Below, piece by piece: positions 52,401-64,000 of a stretch of DNA of 64,000 nucleotides. Numbering within the stretch: the first letter of the stretch is position 1; each line of letters opens with the position of its first letter. The position numbers and the translations under genes are program-made. Under the pieces are notes generated by a model, which was not told where the DNA came from, did not search any database, and saw only the letters and a program-made list of their open reading frames with translations. Source of the stretch: Ifrita kowaldi (Eukaryota > Chordata > Aves > Passeriformes > Cinclosomatidae); NCBI GenBank assembly GCA_013398055.1, contig VZRS01006705.1, positions 334,730-398,729 of the forward strand, written 5' to 3'.

Positions 52401-53372
52401 TCATGCCTGGTAGATGGACCAAGAAACAAATTGGCACTGACAAATTGGCTAGCTTGTCTCAAATTATCCCAGTTTTTTGTACTTAATTGCATAAAATCAA
52501 TGTTTAACACTTTCTTTACTGCTAATTCAACCTAACAAATATAGCTGTTATGTGGCTACTTTACTGAACTAAAAAAATAGAGATAACAAAAAATTAATAT
52601 GGAGGAAATCAGGCAGGCATTTGTTTTTAAAAACCAGTTAACTTCATTGCTTCATAACCAGGTGGACAAAGTCTGGTTTTAAGGAAGTGTATGAAACAGG
52701 AAATCCTTTCCATTTCCTTCACATACCCTTTATACGTAAAAAAGAGTAATGTGTATGGGACGCTTGGCAAATTTTCAGTAAACGGTTGTCTAGGTGTTTA
52801 GAGTTACATAATTCTGAAAACAAATTATTTAAAACCTCCTACTTCAGCTCCTTTCCTCTAAGTTTATTCAGAGGACACTTTTTGATACATGCTCACTTTC
52901 TAAACAGAAATTCTCTTATGTGTATCTGCAGTGTTTGTAAAGATGCCTCTATTTTATCTGTATGCTCTTATCAATTTATCAGGTTTTTAGCTTTGCTTTC
53001 AGACTCTTTGCAGGTCTCACCAGACCTTTGTCCGGAAATGAGTACAGCCAAGATACATCTATATTTAGGGCGTAACAAAATATAGTCTGATTTTTTGTCA
53101 TGCACATTGTTCTGTTCTAACTACTTTTTGCTGAGGACTTACTGGCAATGATAGTTAATGTTTTTTTAATTTGTTTTTTCATATGACACCTGCGAAATCT
53201 GTAGGTTTTTTTTTTCCTCTCCAGTACTTCTATTTGGCAATTTTGTTTTAAATCTCAACACTTCTCTTTGGTATGAGCTCTTAGACGTTTTTCTGGATAG
53301 TACTTCATCCTCAGAATGTTTGTGGTTCTATTTTAGCTACCAGGTCTCATTAATGTTACGTTTTTTCCACAG
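49470..53372 (+). other. BABAM2: BABAM2 intron 5 (3.9 kb)
   Basis: Begins GTAAGC and ends TTCCACAG. No transposon is recognised. Two short perfect inverted repeats occur at 51088-51109 and 51713-51736. Otherwise the intron is AT-rich with no gene or RNA that I can identify. Confidence 0.9.
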
Positions 53373-53447
53373 ACTGGAGAATTCTCAGCTCGCTTCCTCT
53401 TGAAGTTGCCTGTCGATTTCAGCAATATTCCTACATACCTTCTCAAG
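53373..53447 (+). CDS. BABAM2: BABAM2 exon 6 (residues 166-190)
   Basis: A 75-base exon (25 codons, phase 0 at both ends) between TTCCACAG and AAG|GTAAAA. It encodes [16 protein letters not shown] and SNIPTYLLK, matching the middle of BABAM2. This is the last coding exon in the window. About 190 further residues, including the second UEV-like domain expected near residues 275-364, lie beyond the right edge. The donor GTAAAA is weaker than the others. Skipping this exon alone or together with exon 5 keeps the frame. Confidence 0.97.
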
Positions 53448-55755
53448 GTAAAATGGCTGTCTAAGTTGACAGTATTTGTGAGAGAGTATGAATTATTGCA
53501 GTCTCCTTAGTAATTATTTTGACGTTCCCGCCTTCCTGTTCTCCAAGAGTTTGAAAGTTCACCATTTCTAAATCTGGTTGGATTATGTTTTGGAAAGGTG
53601 ATGTTGGACATACTGTTGTTTTGTGTGCCACTTTAGTGGGATCTTTCATATGAGTCTGTGGAATTTCATGACATGTTAGCATTGGGATTTTTAATGAACA
53701 GTCTCAATTGTACCAGTAGTCTTGACAGTAGAAGCAGAAAAGCAGACTAAATATACCATTTCTCAACAGGGAATGAAAGCAAATTCTGGTTACTTGAACT
53801 GAAAGCTTCAGTGATGACTTTTCTTCACTGTTCACGATGAACACAAATTTGACCAGATACTTTTGAAAATAGGGCTATAAAGTATTTTTGCCAGTTGGGA
53901 AAAAAAGCACATTTATTTCTATGCTAAGAGGAGAAATAAAAACAGAAAAAGCAATTTGTGACGAACTACCACCATGGAAGAAATTGAAATAAGCAGTTTT
54001 CACAACACGAGGACAGTCTCTCTTTGAAGCAGCTACTGTGGAAGCCTATCATAAGGTCAATGTTACTATATTTAGAGAATGCAGTGAGAGATCCGGTTTT
54101 GTCTACCATGGCTGTCAGACTGAAGTGCCAGAACTTCCACTGCAGACAAGGTTTGAGTCAGTTGATGTTGCCAGCACTCATCTTTCCTTTAAACCATGTT
54201 TCTGCCTTCTTAATCAGCTTTTTACTTTTAAATATTTGGAAAGAGGAACAGCTACTTAATGTTTAAAAACTAATGTGTTGAGATGAAATTGTCAGTGTAG
54301 ATTCCATTACCTGCTCTTCATCTTATGGGGATGGGGATCTTCAACTATTGTTAGATCACAATTGCAAGTGTGAGTTTTCAGTGTTTCACCAAATAAGATT
54401 TCTCAAGCTACAAACCATGAAAATAAAGGCAGGCACAGCTATCTGAAATTTCTGATGGCAGTTTGAGATTGGAATCCTATGATCTTTCTACCTTCTGTAG
54501 ATTGTTTTCTGTTTGAGTAATGAGCTGCTTTCAGTTTATTCCTGTGTTCGTAAGTAGCAGCTCTGCTCCCAGAGGCTGTCTTTCATTGGGCTTTTTCATG
54601 GGGATGGGGAATGAATGGGGATGTTTCCAGTCAGATGTACATAGCTTGGCTAAGGCCTTTTTGGGAAGGTTGTTGTTAAGCAGGTCACAGCAACAGTTCA
54701 CCTAGACTGCAGGAGATAGCCGGGATTTGTTTCTGAAAGACTTTGTGGGAAAAAGAAGACTGGGAATGTATAATGTCAACTGTGCTGTCTGCTCCTGCCA
54801 AAACTCCCAAGTGCCATATTTTTCAGGAAGAATTTTAAATGAATCAAGAATTTCAGGACAAGTGCCGAAGCAATATGTTCAATAGCTTCAGTTGCAGGGC
54901 TGTCTTGTACATCTCTGTTCAGTTTCTGGGGTAACTTAGAGGTTGGGAAGTGATGTATGACTTATGTAACTATCATCATGTAGGAACCCCGTGATAGAAA
55001 CAGAACCTGCTGTTGTTTCTGAAGAGTAATGCTTTAATGCATCACAGCATACTCCTCCTTACTGTAATTCCCTATCATGTTCACTAAACATCTTCTCTAA
55101 ACAAGGTTCGTATACTGTGCTCCACAAGTCTCTTCCTGGAGCTTTGCTCATCCTGAGTACTGAGTGATTCATTAGTCTGAAGGAAAACATGTATTTATTT
55201 TGCATGCATGTGTAGTGTGAGGTGAAGAGACACATAGAGCAGGTAGCAGAATCAAAGCATCCCAGTCTGCCTTTATTTTGACATTTCAGAAGTCTTAATG
55301 TCTTAGCTTTGGGGCTTTAAAGTTAATGTGTTTTTGTATGTAATAGCCTAATTTTTTACAGCAGTGGATCCTTCTTGATGGGCAATGTACTAGTGAAATC
55401 CTTAGTTTTCTTAGTCAGGCTTCTTCAGTGCAAACTGGCGAGTTAACTGTAGTAGGAAAGTAGCATGTAGTCTGGCTGAGTAGCCACAGGAGAAAAAATA
55501 CTCTTTTATTCCAGAAGTATTTGTTGAGAGTAGAAAAATGGTTTGATTTAGGCTCCTGTGTTGGTTATGAGAGTGTGTTTTGTAGCAGGCATGGATCTTA
55601 TACCCTTGCTGCCTCTAGCTTCCTGCATTCTGAGCTAGATGAATGTCATCTCATGTGACAACAACATAAACAACATAAAAGCAGGTAGAATCAGAACTAC
55701 TCTGTTGTGGTTGAAATAATTGTGCTCTGACTGCTCCAAATTTGTAAAACTATTG

Positions 55756-55768
55756 AAAAAAAAAAAAA
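55756..55768. repeat. Poly-A run, 13 bases
   Basis: Simple A13 homopolymer in intron 6, followed by GAAAGC. No retrocopy is identified beside it. Confidence 0.9.
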
Positions 55769-57378
55769 GAAAGCTGTCCATGTCTTTTTTTTGGACAAGA
55801 CTTTTGACATAAATAGACCTTTGATGTATAGCAATAAAACAGTTTGTTTCCCATCATGGCTTCTAGTTGTGCTGGTTTCAATGTTACCTTCTGGATTATG
55901 GTACACGATGGATAGAGCGTCTGTTGATGCAGCGGAAATAGTTGTTAATATATTACCCTGAAATGTGGAAGAACTGTCAGTAATTGAAGGCTGTTAATGT
56001 ATTAACAGCTTTATGTTTTACTGCAGAATTTAATGTGGTTGAATTTTGTTCTAGTCTATAGCCCCCCTTACAGTTTGCTGTAGCTTCTCTGTGATGATTT
56101 GCAAAGTTCAAACCTGTGTTGTGCTTTCTCTGACATCCTCCTTTTTATGTTTAATTAATACTACTTGTATTAAAATCTGGTGAAATACTGAAGACCATTA
56201 TTTTTGCCTGATCAATCATTCATACTATCGCAGTGATTTCTAATGCTCTTCCGAAGTTTCTGTTGATGTCAGTAGGTAATCACACTACAAGCATGACACT
56301 AAAGCTTTGTGTCATAAGCCAGTACTCAGGTTTGAGGATGTAAGCTGTGAGATCAGTATGCAGTGTTACAAAATCTTTGTGGTTGTTGAGAATACACTCT
56401 GGAAATATAAAATGTTATTCTGTCAACGTTGTACTGATTGTGGTGATAGTACTTTTCCTATAAAGAATAAAAGTTTGAGGGTGTAACATAAGTTGGATTG
56501 TAACGGACTGGAGAGGAGATTTTGCCAGGTTATTTCAAAGGTATTCATGGCACTAAATGTAAAATTGAGTTCAAGTGTTTAAGTAAAATAGCTGAGTATG
56601 TTAAGAAGACTGAGGATAGTTAAAAGAGCAATGCGGAGTACACTGTTTCTTCCTTTGAATTCTAAAATTGTAGCAAAATTTCTTCAGTTGTTCTAGTAAA
56701 ATTTCTTCAGATTTTATTTTGTTGGTAACATAATACCTGTTACAATGTCTGCAGCAAATAAATCTCTCTTCATAACTTCTCTTGGCATATTCCTTTACAT
56801 TTGAAAGAAAAGGCATCATTGTGTATTTTCTATGCTAAAGAGCTGTTCTAAAAGAAATGTTGGCTTACACTTAAAAAGCACATTCATTATTTTTTCTTTT
56901 AGAAAATTATACTTTAATGCAAAGGTTTTTAATTGAATGTGGACCTTTGTATCCACTTTCAAATTGTTTTCTTATGCAAATCCATTTGATGTAAGTGAAA
57001 ACTTTGTGTTGAAACAGCCACAGAATCAAGCTGATGGCTCAAACTACTGCAAAGTTTATTATGATAGATCTTCCATTAAGGTTCTCTTATTTGAAAAGAA
57101 TGTGGCTTTGGCTCAGGAAAATCCTTGTATACTTTTCTTTTGCCTTTTTTTGCAGTTGGATTTTTAATCAGCATGTTCATTTTGAATTAAATTATTTTCT
57201 GTTGGTTGCAGCATTTTTAATTTTCTCCACAGTATTTTATAGAGGGAGGTATTCAGTGTACGTACTCATTTTGAGAGTCAGTCTCTAGTTCACATTTCTG
57301 CCTCTTTACAGAGACTGTGTATGCCACAGTAATAGAAAAGGCAATAGGCTCAACATGTAAAACACCTCTTTCAAATTT

Positions 57379-58005
57379 TCATAGAATTTTTTAGGTTAGA
57401 AAAGACCTCTAAGATCATGAGGTCCAACCGTTAACCCAGCCCTGCCAAGTCCACTAATAACCCCATGTCTGTCCCTAAGTGCCCCATCTACACATCAAAT
57501 GAACGCTTCCAGAGGTGGTGACTCCAGCACTTCTCTGGGCAGCAAGTTCCAGTGCCTGATCACTCTTCCAGTGAAGAGATTTTTCCTAATATCCAACCTA
57601 AACCTCCTCTTGTGCAACTTGAGGCCATTTCGTCTTCTCCTGGTACTTGTTATCTGGGAGAAGGGGCCGACCCCCACCTCATTACAACCTCCTTTCAGAT
57701 ACTTGTAGAGGGAGATAAGGGTCTTCTTGAGCCTCAAATTCTCCAGACTAATTAACCCCGGATGCATTATCCACTCATCTGGGTGCTCCAGACCCTTCCC
57801 CAGCTCTGTTGCCCTTCTCTGGACATGCTCCAGCACCTCAAGGTCTTTCTTGTAGTGAGAGGCCCAGAACTGGACACAGCATTTGAGGTGTGGCCTCACC
57901 AGTGCTGAGTACAGGGGGACAGTCACTGCCCTGGTCCTGCTGGCCACGCTATTGCTGATACAAGTCAGGATGCTATTGGCCTCTTGGCTGCCTGGGTACA
58001 TTCAT
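57379..58005 (-). mobile_element. CR1 LINE with open reverse-transcriptase C-terminus
   Basis: On the minus strand an uninterrupted 168-codon frame (58001 to 57495) encodes the C-terminal part of the CR1 ORF2 polyprotein. Recognisable blocks are PLYSALVRPHLKCCVQFWA, EVLEHVQRRATELGKGLEH, SLYKYLKGGCNEVGVG, NGLKLHKRRFRLDIRKNLF and HWNLLPREVLESPPLEAF. The catalytic core of the reverse transcriptase lies 5' of this and is absent. The left side (57379-57440) is the reverse complement of the CR1 3' untranslated end, starting TCATAGAATTTTTTAGGTT. The copy is 5'-truncated and cannot move by itself, but the intact frame suggests it is the youngest CR1 in the window. It is not a host gene. Confidence 0.95.
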
Positions 58006-58880
58006 TCTGTATAGTTTTGTTTCATTCTTAGGAGTTTTTGTCAGCTAGGGGCACATATGTAACCACAATGAGAAATCATTAAAAACCTCCAGCTCAGTAA
58101 TTTACAAATTGTACTTGATTATGTGACTGCAGTATGACTGCACAGTATTAGTGAATTTCAGAGTATGTTGCCGGTGATGCTGTTAAAAACAAGACGTTTA
58201 GGTATTTTTCTTCTTATTTCCATGGGGGTTTTTTAGGTGTTGACTAAGTAAGATGTTCCCTGATCACCACCACCTTCTTGTATATATCTTTTAAAGTACT
58301 CATTTCCTGCTCGTTGTGCTCTGGTGAATAGCTAATATCAGGACTAATTTAGCTATGGTGCTGTGAGCAGCAGCCTTCCAATAATTTCTCACTATTGAAG
58401 TGTAAAGGAAATATGCAGTGCAGACCAGTTTCTTTTGAGGATGCTTTTTTTTGTGATGACCATTGTATTTAGTGCATATCTTTTAGAACTGAAATAAATA
58501 ACAGACATTGTCTAGACACATTGCCAGGGGCCAAACAGTTGTGTGTAAGACTGTCAATGGATGAGGTTTATCCTCAAGTTCAAATTGAAAGATAATAACA
58601 TATTTGTGTTTTTTTCCTTACTCTGATTTCATCATTTGGAAGTCTCTTAAAAGACTTCACTACAACTTTTGTTTACAACATAGACCAAATTCCAGGTACT
58701 GTGAAAAGGCTGCAATACTTGGCTATGTTTGAGTAATTAACTTTCGTAGAGAACAAACAAAAATGTAATATGCAGGGTCAAATGAGATTTTTTTCCAGGC
58801 CAATTTCTTTACTTTTGTGCCTTAGCAGTTTGATTTATTTGACAACATATAAGGTTTGTGCTAAACTGCTGCAAATACCA

Positions 58881-58946
58881 AAACTCTTGTGTAAAAGATA
58901 CAAAATACTCTTGTGTAAAATTGTGTACAAATACTCTTGTGTAAAA
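58881..58946. repeat. Interrupted tandem of a 16-bp unit, 3 copies
   Basis: The core ACTCTTGTGTAAAA appears at about 58883, 58907 and 58933, separated by short variable spacers of roughly 10 bases. It is a small local duplication in intron 6. Confidence 0.85.
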
Positions 58947-61900
58947 AGTTCTAATGCTGTTTAAAAACCTGAGCTAAATATTCTGAAAAAGAATAATATT
59001 TTGTTTTGCTTTTAAACTTCATTGATTTTGTTTGTAGCTGACTTAACTAAAACCTGATGTGTAGTGTGTTGAAGTCACACTAAGTCAGTGGCAAGAACAA
59101 TGTGGAGTTCAGATATGACTTGATCTTTTTGCACTAGACTGTTTTGGTCTATGCCAGGCAGCTACCTCTCAAAGGAGTGTAGGATGTTATGCAGCATATA
59201 CTATTTGACTACCTTCCAAAACATATTTGTGTTGTATTGGGTAGAACGATGGACCTGCATACCATATGAAGCTTGTCAGGTCTGTGGTGCCTGGTGTCAT
59301 TTTACTCTTTTACCAATAGCAAAACTGGAAGTTTATAAGACTGATAGATAATCGTGAAATAATACGTAGTTCTCATGATTCACAATACTCTGACCACACT
59401 TTACATGGAGATCTTCTAGGCTATTTTAGATTGCTGTTAATAATATACTACTTAAGGCTTTGTGACAAAGGCAGAAAGTTAACTTCTTGATTTGCATTCC
59501 GTAATGTATTCCTTATCTTGAGCAACCATTTGGAGCAAATAGTTTAAATTTTAAAAGTAGATGGCAGTATGATATTCACTAGATTGATTACTATACCAGC
59601 ATTAACTTACTTAAACAGAATATTGGATCATCAAAGATTGTCTGGGTTTCTTCTGTTAATAAAGGCAAACTTTATAACACACAATTAAAATAGGCCATTG
59701 AGATTTTAGATTAGAAGTGGGTCTGTGCAAGTTCGTACTGGCAGTATTTGAAACAGCAGAGTTTGTAGCAGCTGAAGACGGTAAATTTCATGATCTAGAG
59801 GCTGGGAAAATAAATATAAGCTGTGTGCAGAAGACATTTATCGGTAATAGATGTCACTGATGCTTGTCTCTTAGAATCTTTCGTTTTAGCCGGTGCCCAG
59901 TAATCTGCAGTTTATTTCTGCTGTCCATGTTTTTCATTGAAAATAGTAACAAAGTACCAATGAGGAAGTGCTCCTTTACCTCGAAATGTTGGCCATTGTC
60001 AGAGTAGCAGCCAAGTGCCAGAAGCACACAAAACTCCAAGCAGTGGACCTTACATATTGTCTGAGGCCAAAAATAAAATGGGGAGGGGAAAAAAAAAGTC
60101 TTCATGTCATGAAATGTTTCTGGTAGTTTAAAAAGTTGTGGAATCAGAAAACTGGACTTTTTTGGTGCTGATATACTTTAAGTGTCTAGGTTTTCATTAT
60201 AGCTTAAAAACACAAGATCTGTCAGCTGTAAAGGTTTGGGGGTTTTGTTTTGGCTTTTTATTTTGCAAGATATTTCACTTGTCACTGTAGGTAACAGTGT
60301 AGAAGATCTTTCATATTCCACCGTATTGTGCTTCTTGGCTGGTCTTACCATTGTAGTCATATTATTGACCTCAGAGTTTTTCAGAAGAGGTCAGCTCTTG
60401 TTTTGTTGCAGAATCTACTGATTCTGGTATTGGAGAGTTAAGAGTAAAGTGATAACTGTTGTCGTTCAGTGAAGCTGCAGAAGTACTTACAGACACTATG
60501 ATTTAATTAGTCATCCTTTCATGATTTTGCTCTTAATATCTTCTGCCCACAAATCAAGGGAAGCAAAGCTCTATAAAAGTGTACTTTATGATCAAAACGT
60601 GTTACATTTTAATTCTGAAATAAAAACCACCTCCCTTAATTCTCACTAAATTTATTACTACAACTTTTCCAGAACAAGCTGACTTGTTTGTAGCATCTAG
60701 TCACTAAAACCACATAAAATATGTTAGTGTTAGGAGCACCTTAAGCTCCATATGCTGAAAGCCAAAAGCAATTTTTTAAAATCAGCTTTTTCTGTAATTT
60801 ATTGGAAGATTTTGTTAATAAGATCTGTCAACAGCTCATTCTGCACAGCTGATGATTTTTATAGGTTATGATCTTAATATGAATCATAATCTCCAATCAA
60901 CTGTATTTCTGATGACAGTTCTTTTATTTTTAAACATTTTATTTTTATAATGCAATAGTAAAGGAAAGGACCACCACATCTACTGATAAATCTTACAATA
61001 TTCATCTCAATTTCTGTGAATTCTCCTCAAATTTGGTAGAACTATTAATTTACTCTTCAGATATGACTAGAGATTGGGGGGATTTTCATTAATTTTCTTT
61101 TAAAAAGTTAAAAAAAAATAAGTTTAAAAGAGCAGCTTTTGAAAGCTTTTTTTGCATCTGGTGGGAAAGTTTATAGACACGTTATGTTGCGTGACTTGGT
61201 TCAGATTTACTGCCTTGTTAGGGCTTGTAATTTGTACTATTGCTTTACATTTGCATTTTATGTATTGCATAGGAAGAATGGAATTCAATAGCCATAAAGA
61301 TAATTGCGGGTTATTACATAATGATGGTGCTTGTTCTATCTGTCGTGGTCCGCCCATAGTATGTAGAACAAGCAATGTACAGTGGTCTTAAACTGGGAAG
61401 TGGATCTTGGAAATGTATGTTTTTAAAACTCTTGCATTCATTCTCCACTGCTGTTTCTTCTTGAAGGAGAAAATATTTGAAAAGTTGTTGAGCATAGAAT
61501 TTGAAGGTAGCAAATAATCTATCAAACTCATGAACCAACAAATCTGTATTTGCAGATACAGAAGTGCATAAAGCATGATGGTAGGATTTTATGAGGGATA
61601 TTTCCATGCTGAGCCTACAGCCATGATCCATACTCATTCTAGTATTGGGGTTCTTCCTAGGGCTGCAGATCAGGGCTTAAATCCTACAGCAGCTCATATG
61701 TTGAGGTTTTAAAGTAAATTTTGTTTACAAAAGTGCCAGTTGCTGTTACAAGGACTAGGTTGGTTTAATGTTCTGGGGTTCTTTTGTTCTGGCTTTCAGC
61801 TTGCTCGACTATGTCTTCTTAAGAAAGAATAGTACTAACATGAATGTATGTCTGTGTGGTGATTTCATATGATTCTTACTCATGCTTGCTTTGAGTTATG

Positions 61901-64000
61901 TGTTTTGCATTGGTAGCTTTTTTTTTTGTTAAGTATACAAAATTCTTTGATGGTTGTCAGTCTTAAAAGGAGGTTTTGTTTCAGTTTTTTTTTAAATATA
62001 TGTCTGTAAAATAACCATGTAGTGGAGTGTGTAACACTACTCAGGTTTACTTGGTTTCATAGGTTTGGAGGTTTAAGCTAAAAATAAAAATAAAAAAATT
62101 AAAGCTTTAATGTTGAATAAGTTACCCTCAGCAGTAAACATTCTGAGGTTGACTGGTTCATCACTTTTATTTTTGTCTGATTGATACTGGCAATGTCATT
62201 AATCATAATACCATAAAACATAAAGTAAAAATACAAAAAATCTAGAATGTTCTGCTCTTTTTCTTCCATGTTACCAAAAGCATTTTGTCTACCAATTGCT
62301 AGCTATTAATGTGCCATGTTCCTATCAAGCTTTTAATTTCTACAGTAACTTCTGTTCAGGAAGGTAGTTGCTTGTTAACAGAAGGTGTATGTAGGTATTT
62401 TCTATTTTAGAAGGAGACTTTAGATAGAGAAGGCTGAAGGAAAGTCTGCCTTGTCCAGCAGCATCTCAGTGAGACAGTGGAAGAACAACAAATAAAACTT
62501 AGACCTCTTGACTCTCTATTTCTGTTTTAACAGTTTAGGTGTTCATGCTAGAACTTGTATGTCTTTCATGTGCTGGGACCTGTAATCATTGCAAACAGCA
62601 CATCCATGGGAGGGAAGGGGCAGTGGGGAGGAGCATTAATTTGGCTTCACTGGGTGCGATAAGGTGCACTCCTTAGGCCTTAACAGGTTACCAGTGCATC
62701 AAAATTTGGGCAAAAAAATGTCCATGAATTAAATGTTGATTTTGAGTTGTGTAATGAGCTGTCTGGAGTACACATATAATACTTAAGTATACCCGTATAA
62801 TACCAATAGGAAGTCCTTCTGGTGAAGGAACATAGTGAACTAGAGTTAAATTGATCATGCTGTTCCATCTCTTGCCATATTTTGTCATTTTAATTACTTG
62901 CTTTTGTAGTTGTCTTAAGTAATGAACTACTGAAATATATGTGCTTTTAATATATCTGAATGTGTTTATATATTTGGAGATATCAGATATTCTGTGTTTT
63001 ACTGTAACATCGTTTCTGGTGTAGAAGAATGTTAGACAAATATGACTGATGTCTTGACTAAAACTGATGACTGACTGATGTTATGTAAATAATCAGTGAT
63101 TCATTTGCAAAACCCCGAGGACAATGTGTTGGTTAACAAAGAATAAACACGCTCATTCCAAATTACTGTTCTCATTGTTTAGCATTTATAATGTGTCCTA
63201 GATAAAATCATTAATTCTATCTCATTTCACCTAGACTCTTTTTTTTTTTAAGTAATAAATCTTATTTCATTTTCATTTTGCTATTGTTAAGTTATTAGAT
63301 AAGCTCTTGAAATGTAAGTCAAATTACACCCAGGTTACCATTTTGACACAGATGTAGGTATTGTCACTTTTTCTCCCTACATAGGTTAGATGAAAATGGT
63401 AACTGATAATCTCACAAGTTCTGATTTAATATATTGTTCACAGGAATTGTGACATATGATAAAAAGCCTCTGTTTTTCAGGCAGGACTTGAAACACAAGC
63501 TAGGTATATGCAAATTCAGAGTGGAATCCTGAGCTGTGAGTAGAGAGCTTGTCCAAGGATTTAACCAGAGAAGTGTTCTTCCTCTACCCTCTCTTTCTCT
63601 AACCTTCACAATTCATCACAGTTACAATTATCAGTCATTGAAGTCCAGTTCATTTTGACACACTTTTCTTGAATGAAAAACAAGCCACGCCTGTCAGCAG
63701 GAAGAGTTGTGTGGCTCCAGAGTTGCTGGAGATTTTTCTCCTAGGCCATTTTTCCACTATTATGGATTCTTACTGTTGTGCCACTGTAATATTCTTTACT
63801 GTTCTTGAGTACAGTAAAGACACTTCTTCACCTTTGGACAATAACTGTATCTCTGAAGATACTTAGAACTTCAATTATATCTTCTTTTTAAAGTTCACAG
63901 AATCGAGCTGTGTTCTGCATGAAAGAAAAGCACTGTAACTGTTCCACTTACAAAAAAAAATTTTGAAAAGCAAATAAATGGCAGAGCAGAGAGCGGAGTA

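Larger units (their letters stand above)
200..64000 (+). other. BABAM2: BABAM2 transcription unit, 5' half (runs off the right edge)
   Basis: Five coding exons on the + strand splice into one frame of 190 codons that matches the N-terminal half of BABAM2/BRE. All internal borders are GT..AG and the phases agree. Introns in order are about 2.9 kb, 17,194, 11,993, 16,572 and 3,903 bp, then one of at least 10.5 kb. Long introns are typical of this gene, which spans hundreds of kilobases in human. The next exon expected from the family was not found before 64000. No in-frame stop, frameshift or damaged splice site is seen, so this looks like the functional gene and not a pseudogene. Confidence 0.93.
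53448..64000 (+). other. BABAM2: BABAM2 intron 6 (at least 10.5 kb, incomplete)
   Basis: Starts GTAAAA and has no recognisable downstream BABAM2 exon before the window ends. It contains a CR1 copy on the minus strand (57379-58005), a short tandem at 58881-58946 and an A13 run at 55756-55768. The remainder, including the last 5 kb, is AT-rich with no gene, RNA or mobile element that I can support. Confidence 0.85.

Noticed and set aside
57495..58001. 168-codon minus-strand frame as a host gene
   Set aside because: Its motifs are those of the CR1 reverse-transcriptase polyprotein, and the 3' flank is the CR1 terminus.
61314..61637. 107-codon minus-strand frame in intron 6
   Set aside because: Composition is random and it overlaps frames on the other strand, with no recognisable motif.
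53448..64000. Search for the next BABAM2 exon (beginning near residue 191)
   Set aside because: No stretch with the expected family sequence and splice borders was found, so the exon is taken to lie outside the window.
1..64000. CRISPR arrays, prokaryotic operons, phage, tRNA or rRNA genes
   Set aside because: No regular spacer arrays, dense coding or cloverleaf/rRNA sequence was seen. The content is a vertebrate intron-rich locus.

Overview
The window looks like vertebrate nuclear DNA, most likely from a bird. It holds a GC-rich CpG island at the left edge, then about 63 kb of AT-rich sequence with small, well-formed exons separated by introns of 4 to 17 kb. The recognisable transposon pieces are fragments of CR1 LINEs, the dominant avian retroelement. 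There is no dense prokaryotic coding. Most open frames of 60 to 140 codons are chance frames in intron sequence.

The one gene I can support is the 5' half of BABAM2 (formerly BRE) on the + strand. BABAM2 is a structural subunit of the BRCA1-A and BRISC deubiquitinase complexes. The CpG island (about 1-430) is the likely promoter and untranslated first exon. Coding exons lie at 3184-3343 (start codon 3216), 20538-20614, 32608-32702, 49275-49469 and 53373-53447. Spliced together they encode residues 1-190 in one uninterrupted frame, with canonical GT..AG borders and matching phases (2, 1, 0, 0, 0). That is about half of a protein of roughly 383 residues in human. The remaining exons must lie beyond position 64000.

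Layout: promoter, candidate exon 1 and intron 1 (to 3183); intron 2 (3344-20537), with an interrupted 10-N gap, a lone N inside a CR1 end, and small tandem repeats; intron 3 (20615-32607), with an old plus-strand CR1, a locally copied 34-bp sequence, and an exon-like island just before coding exon 4; intron 4 (32703-49274), with three CR1 fragments; intron 5 (49470-53372); and intron 6 (from 53448), with the youngest-looking CR1, which still has a 168-codon minus-strand open frame.

I found no convincing new biological system. The observations most worth checking are the 34-bp sequence repeated exactly at 21098, 22541 and (30 bp of it) 22577; the exon-like island at 32380-32432; and the opposed CR1 copies around exons 5 and 6.
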